Assembly (NCBI RefSeq): GCF_013334205.1
Contig: NZ_CP054424.1
Span: 1,198,001 to 1,262,000, forward strand
DNA length: 64,000 nt
Reading direction: 5' to 3'
Origin: Rhodoferax sp. BAB1
GTDB lineage: Bacteria > Pseudomonadota > Gammaproteobacteria > Burkholderiales > Burkholderiaceae_C
Part shown: positions 24,198-33,478 of the stretch, piece by piece
How positions within the stretch are numbered: position 1 is the first letter of the stretch
How the letters are laid out: every line of letters begins with the position of its first letter
The notes under the pieces: model-generated
What the model was told of the DNA's origin: nothing
What the model saw: the letters and a program-made list of their open reading frames with translations, nothing else
The model's database searches: none
Position numbers and translations under genes: made by a program

Positions 24198-25241
24198 ATG
24201 ACAACGACTTTCAAGCAAGCCCTGCTCAGCCTGTCGGCTGTGGCCCTGCTGGCCGGTAGCAGCCTGGCTTCCGCCCAGGACGTGACCGGTGCCGGCGCCA
24301 GCTTCCCGGCGCCTGTCTACGCCAAGTGGGCTTCCGAGTACAACAAGGCCACCGGCATCAAGATCAACTACCAGTCGGTCGGCTCCGGTGCCGGCATCCG
24401 CCAGATCGACGCCAAGACCGTTGATTTCGGCGCCTCCGACATGCCGCTGACCGACGACGTGCTGGCCAAGAAGGGCCAGATGCAGTTCCCCACCGTCATG
24501 GGCGGTACCGTGGCCGTGGTGAACATCAAGGGCATCGCCCCGGGCCAGCTCAAGCTGACCGGCACGGTGCTGGCTGACATCTACCTGGGCAAGATCACCA
24601 AGTGGAACGACAAGGCCATCACCAGCCTGAACCCCGGCGTGGACCTGCCTGACGCCGCCATCGCCCCGGTGCGCCGCGCCGACGGTTCCGGCACCACCTT
24701 CGGTTTCACCAACTACCTGAGCCAGGTCAGCCCCGAGTGGAAGGAAAAGGTCGGTGAAGGCACCGCCGTGAACTGGCCAGTGGGCGCCGGCGGCAAGGGC
24801 AACGAGGGCGTCTCCGCCTTCGTCGGCCGTCTGCCCAACTCCATCGGTTACGTCGAGTTCGCCTACGCCAAGCAGAACAAGATGGCGCACACCCAGCTGC
24901 AGAACCGCGATGGCGTGTTCGTCCAGCCCAGCGACGACAGCTTCAAGGCTGCCGCTGCCGGCGCCGACTGGGACAAGACCTTCTTCCAGATCCTGGGCAA
25001 CAAGCCGGGCAAGAATGCCTGGCCCATCACCAGCGCCACCTTCATCCTGATGCACAAGGTGCAGGACAAGCCGGCCAATGCCGCCCAGACCCTGAAGTTC
25101 TTCCAGTGGGTCTACAAGAACGGCGACACCATGGCCAGCGACCTGGAATATGTGCCCATGCCCGCCAGCGTGAAGGCCGCCATCGAGAAGTCCTGGAGCC
25201 AGATCAAGGACGCCTCGGGCAAGCCCGTCGCCTATAAGTAA
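24198..25241 (+). CDS. pstS: Phosphate-binding periplasmic protein PstS
   Basis: 347 residues from the ATG at 24198, preceded by AGGAG at 24187-24191. A Sec signal peptide ends at SLASAQD. VTGAGASFPAPVYAKW is the typical mature N-terminus, and RRADGSGTTFGFTNYLS the phosphate-binding loop. It captures phosphate in the periplasm for the PstCAB importer. It opens the pstSCAB-phoUBR transcription unit and has a Pho box upstream. Its distance from glmM differs from the compact glmM-pstS order of many relatives. Confidence 0.98.
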   Translation: MTTTFKQALLSLSAVALLAGSSLASAQDVTGAGASFPAPVYAKWASEYNKATGIKINYQSVGSGAGIRQIDAKTVDFGASDMPLTDDVLAKKGQMQFPTVMGGTVAVVNIKGIAPGQLKLTGTVLADIYLGKITKWNDKAITSLNPGVDLPDAAIAPVRRADGSGTTFGFTNYLSQVSPEWKEKVGEGTAVNWPVGAGGKGNEGVSAFVGRLPNSIGYVEFAYAKQNKMAHTQLQNRDGVFVQPSDDSFKAAAAGADWDKTFFQILGNKPGKNAWPITSATFILMHKVQDKPANAAQTLKFFQWVYKNGDTMASDLEYVPMPASVKAAIEKSWSQIKDASGKPVAYK

Positions 25242-25265
25242 GCAGAGAGAAAGCGCCAGTACGCC

Positions 25266-26231
25266 ATGAGTTCACTCCCGTCCGCTCCCCGGTCCCGCAC
25301 CGGTGCCTGGTTCGATGCCCTGTTCGGCTGGCTGGCCCAGGGGGCGGCGTGGGTGACTCTGGCGCTGCTGGCCAGCATCATTGCCTCCCTGATGGTCGGC
25401 GCCTGGCCGGCCATCGAACGTTATGGCCTGGGTTTCCTGACCAGCCCGGTATGGGACCCGGTGCAGGAAAATTTTGGCGGCCTGGTGATGATCTATGGCA
25501 CCCTGGCCACCTCTTTCATCGCCTTGCTGATCGCCGTGCCGGTGAGTTTCGGCATCGCCCTGTTTCTGACCGAGATGTGTCCGGCCTGGCTCAAGCGCCC
25601 GCTGGGCACCGCCATTGAATTGCTGGCTGCCGTGCCCTCCATCGTGTATGGCATGTGGGGCCTGCTGGTCTTCGGTCCCATCCTGGCCACCTATGTACAG
25701 GTGCCGCTGCAGAAGCTGTTCGCCGGCGTCCCCTACCTGGGCGCCCTGGTGTCGGGGCCACCGGTGGGTATCGGCATCCTGTCGGCCGGCATCATCCTGG
25801 CCATCATGATCATTCCCTTCATCGCCGCCGTGATGCGCGATGTGTTCGAGGTCACGCCACCCCTGCTCAAGGAGTCGGCCTACGGCCTGGGCTCCACCAC
25901 CTGGGAGGTGGTCTCCAAGGTGGTGCTGCCCTATACCAAGGCCGGTGTGGTCGGCGGCATCATGCTCGGCCTGGGCCGCGCCCTGGGCGAGACCATGGCG
26001 GTCACCTTCGTCATTGGCAACATGAACCAGCTCGACACGCTGAGCCTGTTCGATGCGGCCAACAGCATCACCTCGGCCCTGGCCAACGAGTTCGCCGAGG
26101 CCGCCGCCGGCATCCACCAGGCTTCGCTGATCTACCTGGGCCTGGTGCTGTTTTTCATCACCTTTGTCGTGCTGACCCTGTCCAAGCTGCTGCTGCAACA
26201 ACTCAAGAAGAGCGAAGGCGCCAAGTCATGA
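25266..26231 (+). CDS. pstC: Phosphate ABC transporter permease PstC
   Basis: 321 residues, six predicted membrane helices. The cytoplasmic coupling loop ([21 protein letters not shown] region) and [17 protein letters not shown] are typical of PstC. It forms the inner-membrane channel with PstA. The gene follows pstS by 24 bp and overlaps pstA by 4 bp (ATGA). Confidence 0.97.
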   Translation: MSSLPSAPRSRTGAWFDALFGWLAQGAAWVTLALLASIIASLMVGAWPAIERYGLGFLTSPVWDPVQENFGGLVMIYGTLATSFIALLIAVPVSFGIALFLTEMCPAWLKRPLGTAIELLAAVPSIVYGMWGLLVFGPILATYVQVPLQKLFAGVPYLGALVSGPPVGIGILSAGIILAIMIIPFIAAVMRDVFEVTPPLLKESAYGLGSTTWEVVSKVVLPYTKAGVVGGIMLGLGRALGETMAVTFVIGNMNQLDTLSLFDAANSITSALANEFAEAAAGIHQASLIYLGLVLFFITFVVLTLSKLLLQQLKKSEGAKS

Positions 26232-27085
26232 ACGCGCAAGACCAGATCCGCAGCCGCGCCTTCCAGCGCCGCAAGCGTGTCAACTTCCTGGCCCTGGCGC
26301 TGTCCATGGGCGCCATGGCCTTCGGCCTGTTCTGGCTGTTCTGGATCCTCTGGGAAACCTTCCGCCTGGGCCTGGATGGCCTGGTGTGGGCCACCGTGAC
26401 GCAGATGACCCCGCCGCCCAACGAGGCGGGCGGCATCGCCAACGCCATCTACGGCTCCTTCCTCATGGTCATGCTCGCCACCTTCGTGGGCACGCCCATC
26501 GGCATCATGGCAGGCATCTACCTGGCCGAGTACGAGCCCAAGGGCTGGCTGGCCGAGGTGACGCGTTTTGTCAACGACATCCTGCTGTCGGCGCCTTCCA
26601 TCGTGATCGGCCTGTTCGTTTATGCGGTGGTGGTGACGCGTTTCAAGTCCTTCTCCGGCTGGGCCGGCGTGATGGCGCTGGCGCTGATCGTGATCCCGGT
26701 CGTCATCCGCACCACCGAAAACATGCTGCAGCTGGTGCCCGCCGCCATGCGCGAGGCGGCCTATGCGCTGGGCACGCCCAAGTGGAAGGTGATCCTGATG
26801 ATCACCCTGCGCGCCGCGCGCGCCGGTGTGGTCACCGGTGTGCTGCTGGCCGTGGCGCGCATTTCGGGCGAGACGGCGCCGCTGCTGTTCACGGCGCTGA
26901 GCAACCAGTTCTGGACCTCGAATCTGTCGGATCCGATGGCCAGCCTGCCGGTCACCATTTTCAAGTTCGCCATGAGTCCTTACGAAAACTGGCAGCAGCT
27001 GGCCTGGGCCGGCGTGCTGCTGATCACCGTGACCGTGCTCGGACTCAACATCATTGCGCGCGTGCTGACGCGCCACAAGGGCTGA
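26228..27085 (+). CDS. pstA: Phosphate ABC transporter permease PstA
   Basis: 285 residues with about six membrane helices. The coupling loop is [17 protein letters not shown], and [17 protein letters not shown] matches the conserved PstA segment. It pairs with PstC and is energised by PstB. The start overlaps pstC, which suggests translational coupling. An intergenic gap of 40 bp precedes the chosen pstB start. Confidence 0.97.
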   Translation: MNAQDQIRSRAFQRRKRVNFLALALSMGAMAFGLFWLFWILWETFRLGLDGLVWATVTQMTPPPNEAGGIANAIYGSFLMVMLATFVGTPIGIMAGIYLAEYEPKGWLAEVTRFVNDILLSAPSIVIGLFVYAVVVTRFKSFSGWAGVMALALIVIPVVIRTTENMLQLVPAAMREAAYALGTPKWKVILMITLRAARAGVVTGVLLAVARISGETAPLLFTALSNQFWTSNLSDPMASLPVTIFKFAMSPYENWQQLAWAGVLLITVTVLGLNIIARVLTRHKG

Positions 27086-27125
27086 CGACGTGTACACCAG
27101 CGAATACTCTCCTGCAAGGCAAAAC

Positions 27126-27911
27126 ATGGAACCGATTTCCAACCCGGCCGACACGCCTGCCCCGAAGATCTCGGTGCGCAAGCTGGATTTCTTCTACGGG
27201 AAATTCCACGCGCTCAAGAACATCAACCTGGACATCCCGCAGAACAAGGTGACGGCCTTCATCGGCCCGTCCGGCTGCGGCAAGTCCACCCTGCTGCGGG
27301 TCTTCAACCGCATGTTCGAGCTGTACCCGGACCAGCGTGCCCAGGGCGAGGTGCTGCTCGACGGCGAGAATCTGCTGACCAGCAAGCAGGACGTGGCCCT
27401 GCTGCGCGCCAAGGTGGGCATGGTGTTCCAGAAGCCGACGCCCTTTCCCATGTCCATCTTCGACAACATCGCCTTCGGCATCAAGCTGTTCGAATCGCTC
27501 AGCGCCACCGATCTGGAAGAGCGCGTCGAATGGGCGCTGCGCAAGGCCGCGCTGTGGAACGAGGTCAAGGACAAGCTCAAGCAGAGCGGCTCCAGCCTGT
27601 CGGGTGGCCAGCAGCAGCGCCTGTGCATCGCACGCGGCATTGCCATCAAGCCCGAGGTGATCCTGCTCGACGAGCCCTGTTCCGCGCTGGACCCGATCTC
27701 CACTGCCAAGATCGAGGAGCTGATCACCGAGCTCAAGGACGACTACACCGTGGTGATCGTCACGCACAACATGCAGCAGGCGGCCCGCTGCAGCGACTAC
27801 ACGGCCTATATGTACCTGGGCGACCTGGTGGAGTTCGGCTCCACCGAGCAGATGTTCTTCAAGCCCACGCGCAAGGAGACCGAGGACTACATAACCGGGA
27901 GGTTCGGATGA
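27126..27911 (+). CDS. pstB: Phosphate ABC transporter ATPase PstB
   Basis: 261 residues from the ATG at 27126 ([11 protein letters not shown]); a GTG at 27090 is an alternative. Walker [10 protein letters not shown], signature LSGGQQQRL, Walker [13 protein letters not shown], and H-loop VIVTHNM are intact. It powers phosphate import. The last codons (YITGRFG then stop) are supplied by sequence at the edge of an 85-bp insertion; the original 3' end (YITGRFG then TAA) survives at 27978-28003. The protein is therefore intact despite the insertion. Confidence 0.97.
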   Translation: MEPISNPADTPAPKISVRKLDFFYGKFHALKNINLDIPQNKVTAFIGPSGCGKSTLLRVFNRMFELYPDQRAQGEVLLDGENLLTSKQDVALLRAKVGMVFQKPTPFPMSIFDNIAFGIKLFESLSATDLEERVEWALRKAALWNEVKDKLKQSGSSLSGGQQQRLCIARGIAIKPEVILLDEPCSALDPISTAKIEELITELKDDYTVVIVTHNMQQAARCSDYTAYMYLGDLVEFGSTEQMFFKPTRKETEDYITGRFG

Positions 27912-27984
27912 ACCGAGCAGTTATGCAGCGGTGCAGGCTAACTTCGCGCAGCGAAGTTAAGCGCAGCGGCCGTAACCACTACAT
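27886..27984. repeat. 85-bp insertion with 7-bp flanking duplication at the pstB 3' end
   Basis: ACTACAT occurs at 27886-27892 and again at 27978-27984, with 85 bp between. The left copy leads into a new ITGRFG-stop end for pstB, the right copy leads into the old one. The insert contains a perfect hairpin, TAACTTCGC (27939-27947) and GCGAAGTTA (27951-27959) with a 3-base loop. The features fit a MITE-like or REP-like mini-element; no open reading frame or clear terminal inverted repeats are present. Confidence 0.6.
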
Positions 27985-28015
27985 CACCGGCCGCTTCGGT
28001 TAAGGAGGAAATGAA

Positions 28016-28717
28016 ATGCCCGACAAACACCTATCCACGCAGTTCGACAGCGAACTGAGTTCCGTTTCCAGCCGCGTCATGGAGATGGGCGGCCTGGTCG
28101 AAGCCCAGCTGCAACAGGCCGTCCAGGCCCTGGCCCGGCTCAATATCGAATCGGCCCAGCAGGTGGTCGAGCTGGAGCACCGTGTCAACGCCATGGAGAT
28201 CGAGCTCGACCACGAGATTTCCTCCATCATCGGGCGCCGTCAGCCCACCGCGCGCGATCTGCGCCTGCTGATGGCCATTTCCAAGACGGTCGCCAACCTG
28301 GAGCGCGCCGGCGACGAGGCCGAGAAGATGGCGCGCATGGTGCTGTCCATCATCCATGCCGGTGCGCCGCGCGCCATGCCGGCCTCCGAGCTGCGCACGG
28401 CCTCCGATCTGGCCGCGGGCCAGCTGCGCAAGGCGCTGGACGCCTTCGCCCGGCTCGACACGACCACTGCGGTGGCCATCCTGAAGGAAGACGATCTGAT
28501 CGACAAGGAGTTCGACAGCTTCGTGCGCGTGCTGATCACCTACATGATGGAAGACCCCCGCACCATCTCGCCCAGCCTGGACCTGCTGTTCCTGGCCAAG
28601 GCCATCGAGCGTGTCGGCGACCATGCCAAGAATATTGCGGAACTCATCATCTACATCGTCAAGGGGGCTGACGTGCGGCACGCCTCCATCGAAGAAATCG
28701 AGTCGGTACTCAAATGA
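28016..28717 (+). CDS. phoU: Phosphate signalling regulator PhoU
   Basis: 233 residues, all-helical, two PhoU repeats each with the metal-binding type sequences (VANLERAGDEAEKMA near residue 100, and KAIERVGDHAKNIAELI near residue 200). It links PstB transport state to PhoR so that the Pho regulon is off in excess phosphate. Strong ribosome site (TAAGGAGG) before the ATG. The stop overlaps the phoB start by 4 bp. The small insertion lies between pstB and phoU and might change their relative expression. Confidence 0.97.
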   Translation: MPDKHLSTQFDSELSSVSSRVMEMGGLVEAQLQQAVQALARLNIESAQQVVELEHRVNAMEIELDHEISSIIGRRQPTARDLRLLMAISKTVANLERAGDEAEKMARMVLSIIHAGAPRAMPASELRTASDLAAGQLRKALDAFARLDTTTAVAILKEDDLIDKEFDSFVRVLITYMMEDPRTISPSLDLLFLAKAIERVGDHAKNIAELIIYIVKGADVRHASIEEIESVLK

Positions 28718-29427
28718 AGCAACCTGCGGTCCTGGTGGTGGAAGACGAGCCGGCGATCGCCGAGCTGATCGCTGTCAACCTGCGCCACAACGGTTTCCAG
28801 CCGACGGTGGCCCCCGATGGCCAGGTGGCGCAGCGCGAGATCGACGCGGTGCTGCCCGACCTGGTGCTGCTGGACTGGATGCTGCCCGGCGAGAGCGGCC
28901 TGACCCTGGCACGCCGCTGGCGCAATGATCCGCGGACCAAGGCCGTCCCCATCATCATGCTGACCGCCCGCGGCGACGAGGCAGATCGCGTGGCCGGCCT
29001 GGATGCCGGAGCCGACGACTACATGGCCAAGCCCTTTTCCACCAAGGAAATGCTGGCACGCATCCGTGCCGTGCTGCGCCGGCGCGCCCCCGAGCAGGGG
29101 GCCGTGACGCTGGAGATCGGCCGCCTCAAGCTGGACACGGCTACGCACCGTGTGAGTTATGCGGAGCAGGCGCTCAAGCTCGGGCCGACCGAGTTCAAGC
29201 TGCTGCAGTACCTGATGAGCCACGCCGAGCGCGTGCACAGCCGCGGCCAGCTGCTCGACAAGGTCTGGGGCGACCACGTGTTCATCGAGGAGCGCACGGT
29301 GGACGTGCATATCAAGCGCCTGCGCGAGGCGCTGGGCGAAGCCGCTGCCATGGTGGAGACCGTGCGTGGCGCCGGTTACCGCCTGTCGGCACAACCCGCA
29401 CCGGCAACCGTCGCGCTGCGGGGCTGA
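28714..29427 (+). CDS. phoB: Phosphate response regulator PhoB
   Basis: 237 residues. The receiver domain has the phosphoacceptor aspartate in LVLLDWMLPGESG and the lysine in YMAKPFS; the C-terminal OmpR-type winged helix ends GAGYRLS. It binds the Pho boxes mapped in this window when phosphorylated by PhoR. It is encoded between phoU and phoR in one operon. Confidence 0.97.
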   Translation: MKQPAVLVVEDEPAIAELIAVNLRHNGFQPTVAPDGQVAQREIDAVLPDLVLLDWMLPGESGLTLARRWRNDPRTKAVPIIMLTARGDEADRVAGLDAGADDYMAKPFSTKEMLARIRAVLRRRAPEQGAVTLEIGRLKLDTATHRVSYAEQALKLGPTEFKLLQYLMSHAERVHSRGQLLDKVWGDHVFIEERTVDVHIKRLREALGEAAAMVETVRGAGYRLSAQPAPATVALRG

Positions 29428-29461
29428 GGATCAAGCACCCGTCCGTGGGGACGCCGGTTTC

Positions 29462-30799
29462 ATGCTCCTGCAGCTCGTTCTTTTTCTGCTGATCCAGTGC
29501 CTGGGCGCTGTCGTCGGCATGTGGCTGGCGCCCGAGGCCCTGCAGATCCGCGGGGCCCTGGCCGGCATGCTGGTCGCCGGCCTGCTCTGGGTGCTGGTCG
29601 ATTTCACGCGCGGCCTGCGGGTGCTGCAGTGGTTGCGCAACGGCGACGTCTCGGATGTGCCGCTCAAGCTGGGCCTGTGGGGTGAAGTGGCCGAGCGCGC
29701 GCGCCGGCTGGTGCGCCAGCGCGAGCAGGAAACGCGCGACAGCGATCGCCGCCTGCAGAATTTCCTGGCGGCCTTGCAGGCATCCCCCAACGGGGTGGTG
29801 CTGCTGGACGCGCAGGGCCGGATCGAATGGTTCAACCAGACGGCCGCCAGCCACTTCGGCCTGGAGACCGGGCGGGACCTGCTGCAGCACATGGTCAATC
29901 TGGTGCGCAATCCGGCGTTCACGGCCTATGTGGGCGGGACCAGCCACGAGGCCAGTGTCGTCATGCAGGGGCGCGCCCACAGCAGCGCCCACCCGTCGCG
30001 CATTTCGGTGCACCTGCACGACTACGGCGAAGGCCGGCGTCTGCTCCTGTCGCGTGATGTCACCATGTTCGAGCAGGCCGAGGCCATGCGACGCGACTTC
30101 GTTGCCAACGTCTCGCACGAGATCCGCACGCCGCTGACCGTGCTCTCGGGTTTTGTCGAGACCCTGCAGACCCTGACGCTGGACGCCACCGAGCGCGCCC
30201 GTTACCTGGACCTGATGGCGCAGCAGGCCAGCCGCATGCAGTCCCTGGTGAGCGACCTGCTGATGCTCTCGCGCCTCGAAGGCAGCCCGCTGCCCGGGGC
30301 CGGCGAATGGTCGTCGCTGCCCGTACTGACGGGCCAGGTGGAACAGGAGGCGCAAGTGCTCTCGGCCGTGCTCAACCCGCCCATGACCGGCCCGGCCCAG
30401 TGCCTGAACTTCGAGGCGGCACCCCCGCGCGAACTGTCGGGCATGCCCAGCGAGCTGCACAGCGCGTTGTCCAACCTGGTCAGCAATGCCGTGCGTTACA
30501 CGCCGGCCGGCGGCGAGGTGCGCTGCGGCTGGCTCGAGCACGGGGACGGCCGCATCGAGTTCTACGTGCAGGACAGCGGCCCGGGCATCGCGCCCGAACA
30601 CATTCCGCGCCTGACCGAGCGCTTCTACCGCGTGGACCGCAGCCGTTCGCGCGACACCGGCGGCACCGGCCTGGGCCTGGCCATCGTCAAGCACGTGGCG
30701 CAGCGCCATGGCGCGGAGCTGCGCATCGAGAGCACGCCGGGCAAGGGCTCGCGTTTTGCCATCGTCTTTCCGGCCAGCCGGGTGCGCCCGTTGTCCTAG
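29462..30799 (+). CDS. phoR: Phosphate sensor histidine kinase PhoR
   Basis: 445 residues from the ATG at 29462, at the start of the first membrane segment (MLLQLVLFLLIQ); the frame is open to 29366 but without membrane-like sequence. Two close membrane helices, a PAS domain (residues ~100-210, NGVVLLDAQGRIEWFNQ), the phosphorylated histidine in NVSHEIRTPL, and the ATPase motifs NLVSNAVRYTP, DSGPGIAPEH and GGTGLGLAIVKH are all present. It phosphorylates PhoB under phosphate limitation. Confidence 0.95.
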   Translation: MLLQLVLFLLIQCLGAVVGMWLAPEALQIRGALAGMLVAGLLWVLVDFTRGLRVLQWLRNGDVSDVPLKLGLWGEVAERARRLVRQREQETRDSDRRLQNFLAALQASPNGVVLLDAQGRIEWFNQTAASHFGLETGRDLLQHMVNLVRNPAFTAYVGGTSHEASVVMQGRAHSSAHPSRISVHLHDYGEGRRLLLSRDVTMFEQAEAMRRDFVANVSHEIRTPLTVLSGFVETLQTLTLDATERARYLDLMAQQASRMQSLVSDLLMLSRLEGSPLPGAGEWSSLPVLTGQVEQEAQVLSAVLNPPMTGPAQCLNFEAAPPRELSGMPSELHSALSNLVSNAVRYTPAGGEVRCGWLEHGDGRIEFYVQDSGPGIAPEHIPRLTERFYRVDRSRSRDTGGTGLGLAIVKHVAQRHGAELRIESTPGKGSRFAIVFPASRVRPLS

Positions 30800-30842
30800 C
30801 GCCGGGCAGCGCCGCCGCCGCAGGCCGGCCCATGGGCAACTG

Positions 30843-32015
30843 TCACCGGGACTTGCCGGGGTCCTTCACGTCGGGCAGGGTGGAGATCTCCACGTTGTAG
30901 AGCTGGCCCTTGCGCCGTTCCACGCGGCGGATGTAGATGTTGTGCACGACATCACGCGTCTGGGCGTCGATGTACATGGGGCCGCGCGGGCTCTCGAAGA
31001 TCTGTCCCTTCATGGCTGCCAGCAGGGCATCGCCCCCGGTGTCGCCCTTGGTCGCCTTGAGCGCTTCGTAGATCACGCGCATGCCGTCGTAGGCGCCGAC
31101 GGCCATGAAATTGGGCCGCGCGCCGTTGTAGGCCTTCTGGTAGGCCTCGACGAATTTCTGGTTGACCGCCGAGTCGTGCGCGGCCGAGTAGTGGTGCGCG
31201 GTGACCACGCCCAGGGCCACGTCGCCCATGCTGTTGAGGAGGTCGTCGTCGGTCACGCTGCCCTCGGCGATCATGCGGATGCCGGCCTTGTCCAGGCCGC
31301 GCTCGGCGAACTGCTTCATCAGGGCCGAGCCCACGCCCGAGGGGACAAAGGTGAAGAGGGCGTCGGGCTGGAGGTCGCGCACCTTCTGCAGGAAAGGCGC
31401 GAAGTCCGGGTTGCGCAGCGGCACGCGCAGGGTCTCGATCACGGTGCCGCCGTTGGCCATGAACTGATCCTTGAAGTATTTCTCGGAGTCGACACCGGGC
31501 GCATAGTCGGTGACCAGGCTCACCACTTTTCTGATGTTGTTTTTCCAGGCCCAGTCGGCCAGCGCGGTCACCACCTGGGGCACGGTGAAGCTGCTGCGCA
31601 CGATATAGGGCGAAGCGTTCGTGATGCTGGAGGTGGCCGCCGACATGACCACCATGGGTGTCTTGGCCTGGGTAGCGATCGGCGCAGTCGCGAAGGCCTG
31701 GGGCGTCAGCCCGAAGCCGGCCAGCACGTGGACTTTCTCGTTGACGATCAGCTCCTGGGCCAGGCGTTTGGTGATGTCCGGCACGCCCGTGTCGTCCCGC
31801 ACGATCAGCACCACCTTCCTGCCGGCCACGGTGCTGCCGTGCAGGGCCATGTACAGGCGCGCCGCGGATTCAAGCTGTTTGCCGGTGGACGTGAAGGGGC
31901 CGGTCAGCGGCAGCAGCAGGCCGATCCTGAAGCTGTTGTCCTGCGCCAGCGCGTTACCGGCGCCACAGCTCAGGCCCAGTGCGGCGAGTGCGGAAAGGAA
32001 ATGGCGTTTGTCCAT
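30843..32015 (-). CDS. Branched-chain amino acid type ABC solute-binding protein (LivK-like)
   Basis: 390 residues from the ATG at 32015, with AGGAG just upstream; a signal peptide ends at GNALAQD. The mature part starts NSFRIGLLLPLTGPFTSTGK, typical of Peripla_BP_6 proteins. It should bind an amino acid or an aromatic/amide ligand in the periplasm. No transporter genes adjoin it. It is convergent with phoR, and no Pho box is visible upstream. Confidence 0.88.
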   Translation of the reverse strand: MDKRHFLSALAALGLSCGAGNALAQDNSFRIGLLLPLTGPFTSTGKQLESAARLYMALHGSTVAGRKVVLIVRDDTGVPDITKRLAQELIVNEKVHVLAGFGLTPQAFATAPIATQAKTPMVVMSAATSSITNASPYIVRSSFTVPQVVTALADWAWKNNIRKVVSLVTDYAPGVDSEKYFKDQFMANGGTVIETLRVPLRNPDFAPFLQKVRDLQPDALFTFVPSGVGSALMKQFAERGLDKAGIRMIAEGSVTDDDLLNSMGDVALGVVTAHHYSAAHDSAVNQKFVEAYQKAYNGARPNFMAVGAYDGMRVIYEALKATKGDTGGDALLAAMKGQIFESPRGPMYIDAQTRDVVHNIYIRRVERRKGQLYNVEISTLPDVKDPGKSR

Positions 32016-32127
32016 GTTGCGTCTCCTGATCGTTGTGATGAGCGGGGGCGGTTGTGCGGATCCGGCATCTTCCGCCCCGCGCTTGCAGAGCATAACGCGG
32101 GCCGCCCACAGGCCGGGGCCCCGGGTC

Positions 32128-33474
32128 TCAGCCGGGCCGGCGCTCGCGGCGCAGCACCTGCCAAATCATGGTCCAGAAGGTCAGGGCCGCCAGGGCCAGC
32201 GCGGCGGCACCGGCCATCCAGAAGGCGGCTGGCGTCTGCAGTGCCGGCCAGGGGCCGAGGCCGCGGTAGGCCAGCAGATAACCGCCGTACAGGCCCAGGC
32301 CCCAGAGCAGCACGCCGTAGATCAGGAACGGCGTGAAGGTGATGCGCCAGCAGCGCAGCACGAAGACGGCCAAGGCCTGCAGGCCGTCGAAGAGGTGGTA
32401 GATCGCGGTCCAGAACAGCAGGGGCACGGCCAGGGCCACCACCTCCGGGCTGCTGGCATACACCGCCGCCAGCGGGGCGCGCACGGCGATCAGCGTGGCG
32501 GCCAGCAGGACCGCACTGCCCGCCACGAGCCCGAAGCCCACGCCCACCGCATGACGCGCCCGCGCCGGCTGGCCCGCGCCCAGCCAGTAGCTGGTGCGCG
32601 CGCTGGTGGCAATGCCGATGGCCAGCGGCACCATGTAGAGCACGGCGGCCAGGTTGGCGGCGATCTGGTGGCTGGCCGCGGCCGTGGTGCCCAGGCGGGC
32701 CACGAACAGGGCCATCAGCGTGAAGGAGGTGACCTCGATCAGGATGGTCAGGCCGCTGGGCACCCCCAGGCGGGCAAAGGCGGCCAGCACTTTCCAGTCG
32801 GGCCGGCCGGGCGATGACCACAGCCGGTAAGGCGCATACAGGGGGCGTGTGCGCAGCAGCCACAGGGCCAGGGACAGCATGGCCAGGTGCACGGCCAGGG
32901 TGGCCCAGGCGCAGCCTTCGGCACCCCGGGCCTCCAGGCCCAGGCCGCCGAAGGCGAACCAGATGGAGAGGGGCACCTTGACGGCCAGCGAACCCAGTTG
33001 CAGCCAGGTGACCAGCTGCGGTTTGCCCAGGCTCTGGTTGAAGGTGCTGTAGAGCCGGAACATCAGCGCGGCCGGCAGGGCCAGGGCCAGCACGCCCAGG
33101 TAGGCCAGCACCTCGGCACGCAGCGCCACCGGCACGTCGGCCCAGTCGAGCAGGAAACCGGGGTTGAGCAGGATGGACAGGCCGACCAGCACCAGCGCCA
33201 GCCAGAGGTACAGCGCCTGGCGCAAGGAGTGTCCTAGTTGCGCCGGTTGGCGCGCCCCGTGCAGTTCCGAAAAGACAGGGAGCAGGGCCTGCAGCACGCT
33301 CATCAGCCCGACGTACACACTCATGTAGATGGCCGAACCGACGGAGAGCGCGGCCAGCGAGGCCTCGGCATAACGGCCGGCGACGATGGTGTCGGTCACG
33401 CCATAGGCCATGGTGGCCAGCTGGCCCACCAGCACGGTGCCGGCATGGCGCGCGATGGTCTTGAACTCGGGCAC
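32128..33474 (-). CDS. MATE-family efflux transporter
   Basis: 448 residues, about twelve membrane helices. The repeated halves of the NorM-type fold can be seen (QLATMAYGVTDTIVAGRYAE near the start and TLMALFVARLGTTAAASHQ in the second half). It exports drugs or metabolites with Na+ or H+. The gene is 4 bp downstream of the ArnT-like gene, so they form an operon. Confidence 0.9.
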   Translation of the reverse strand: MPEFKTIARHAGTVLVGQLATMAYGVTDTIVAGRYAEASLAALSVGSAIYMSVYVGLMSVLQALLPVFSELHGARQPAQLGHSLRQALYLWLALVLVGLSILLNPGFLLDWADVPVALRAEVLAYLGVLALALPAALMFRLYSTFNQSLGKPQLVTWLQLGSLAVKVPLSIWFAFGGLGLEARGAEGCAWATLAVHLAMLSLALWLLRTRPLYAPYRLWSSPGRPDWKVLAAFARLGVPSGLTILIEVTSFTLMALFVARLGTTAAASHQIAANLAAVLYMVPLAIGIATSARTSYWLGAGQPARARHAVGVGFGLVAGSAVLLAATLIAVRAPLAAVYASSPEVVALAVPLLFWTAIYHLFDGLQALAVFVLRCWRITFTPFLIYGVLLWGLGLYGGYLLAYRGLGPWPALQTPAAFWMAGAAALALAALTFWTMIWQVLRRERRPG

Positions 33475-33478
33475 GGGC

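Noticed and set aside
27925..27977. attC-like recombination site in the pstB-phoU gap (GTTA/TAAC ends with a hairpin)
   Set aside because: The only pair that fits the core sites is about 27 bp apart, too short for an attC, and there is no cassette or integrase. A mini-element with a 7-bp duplication explains it better.
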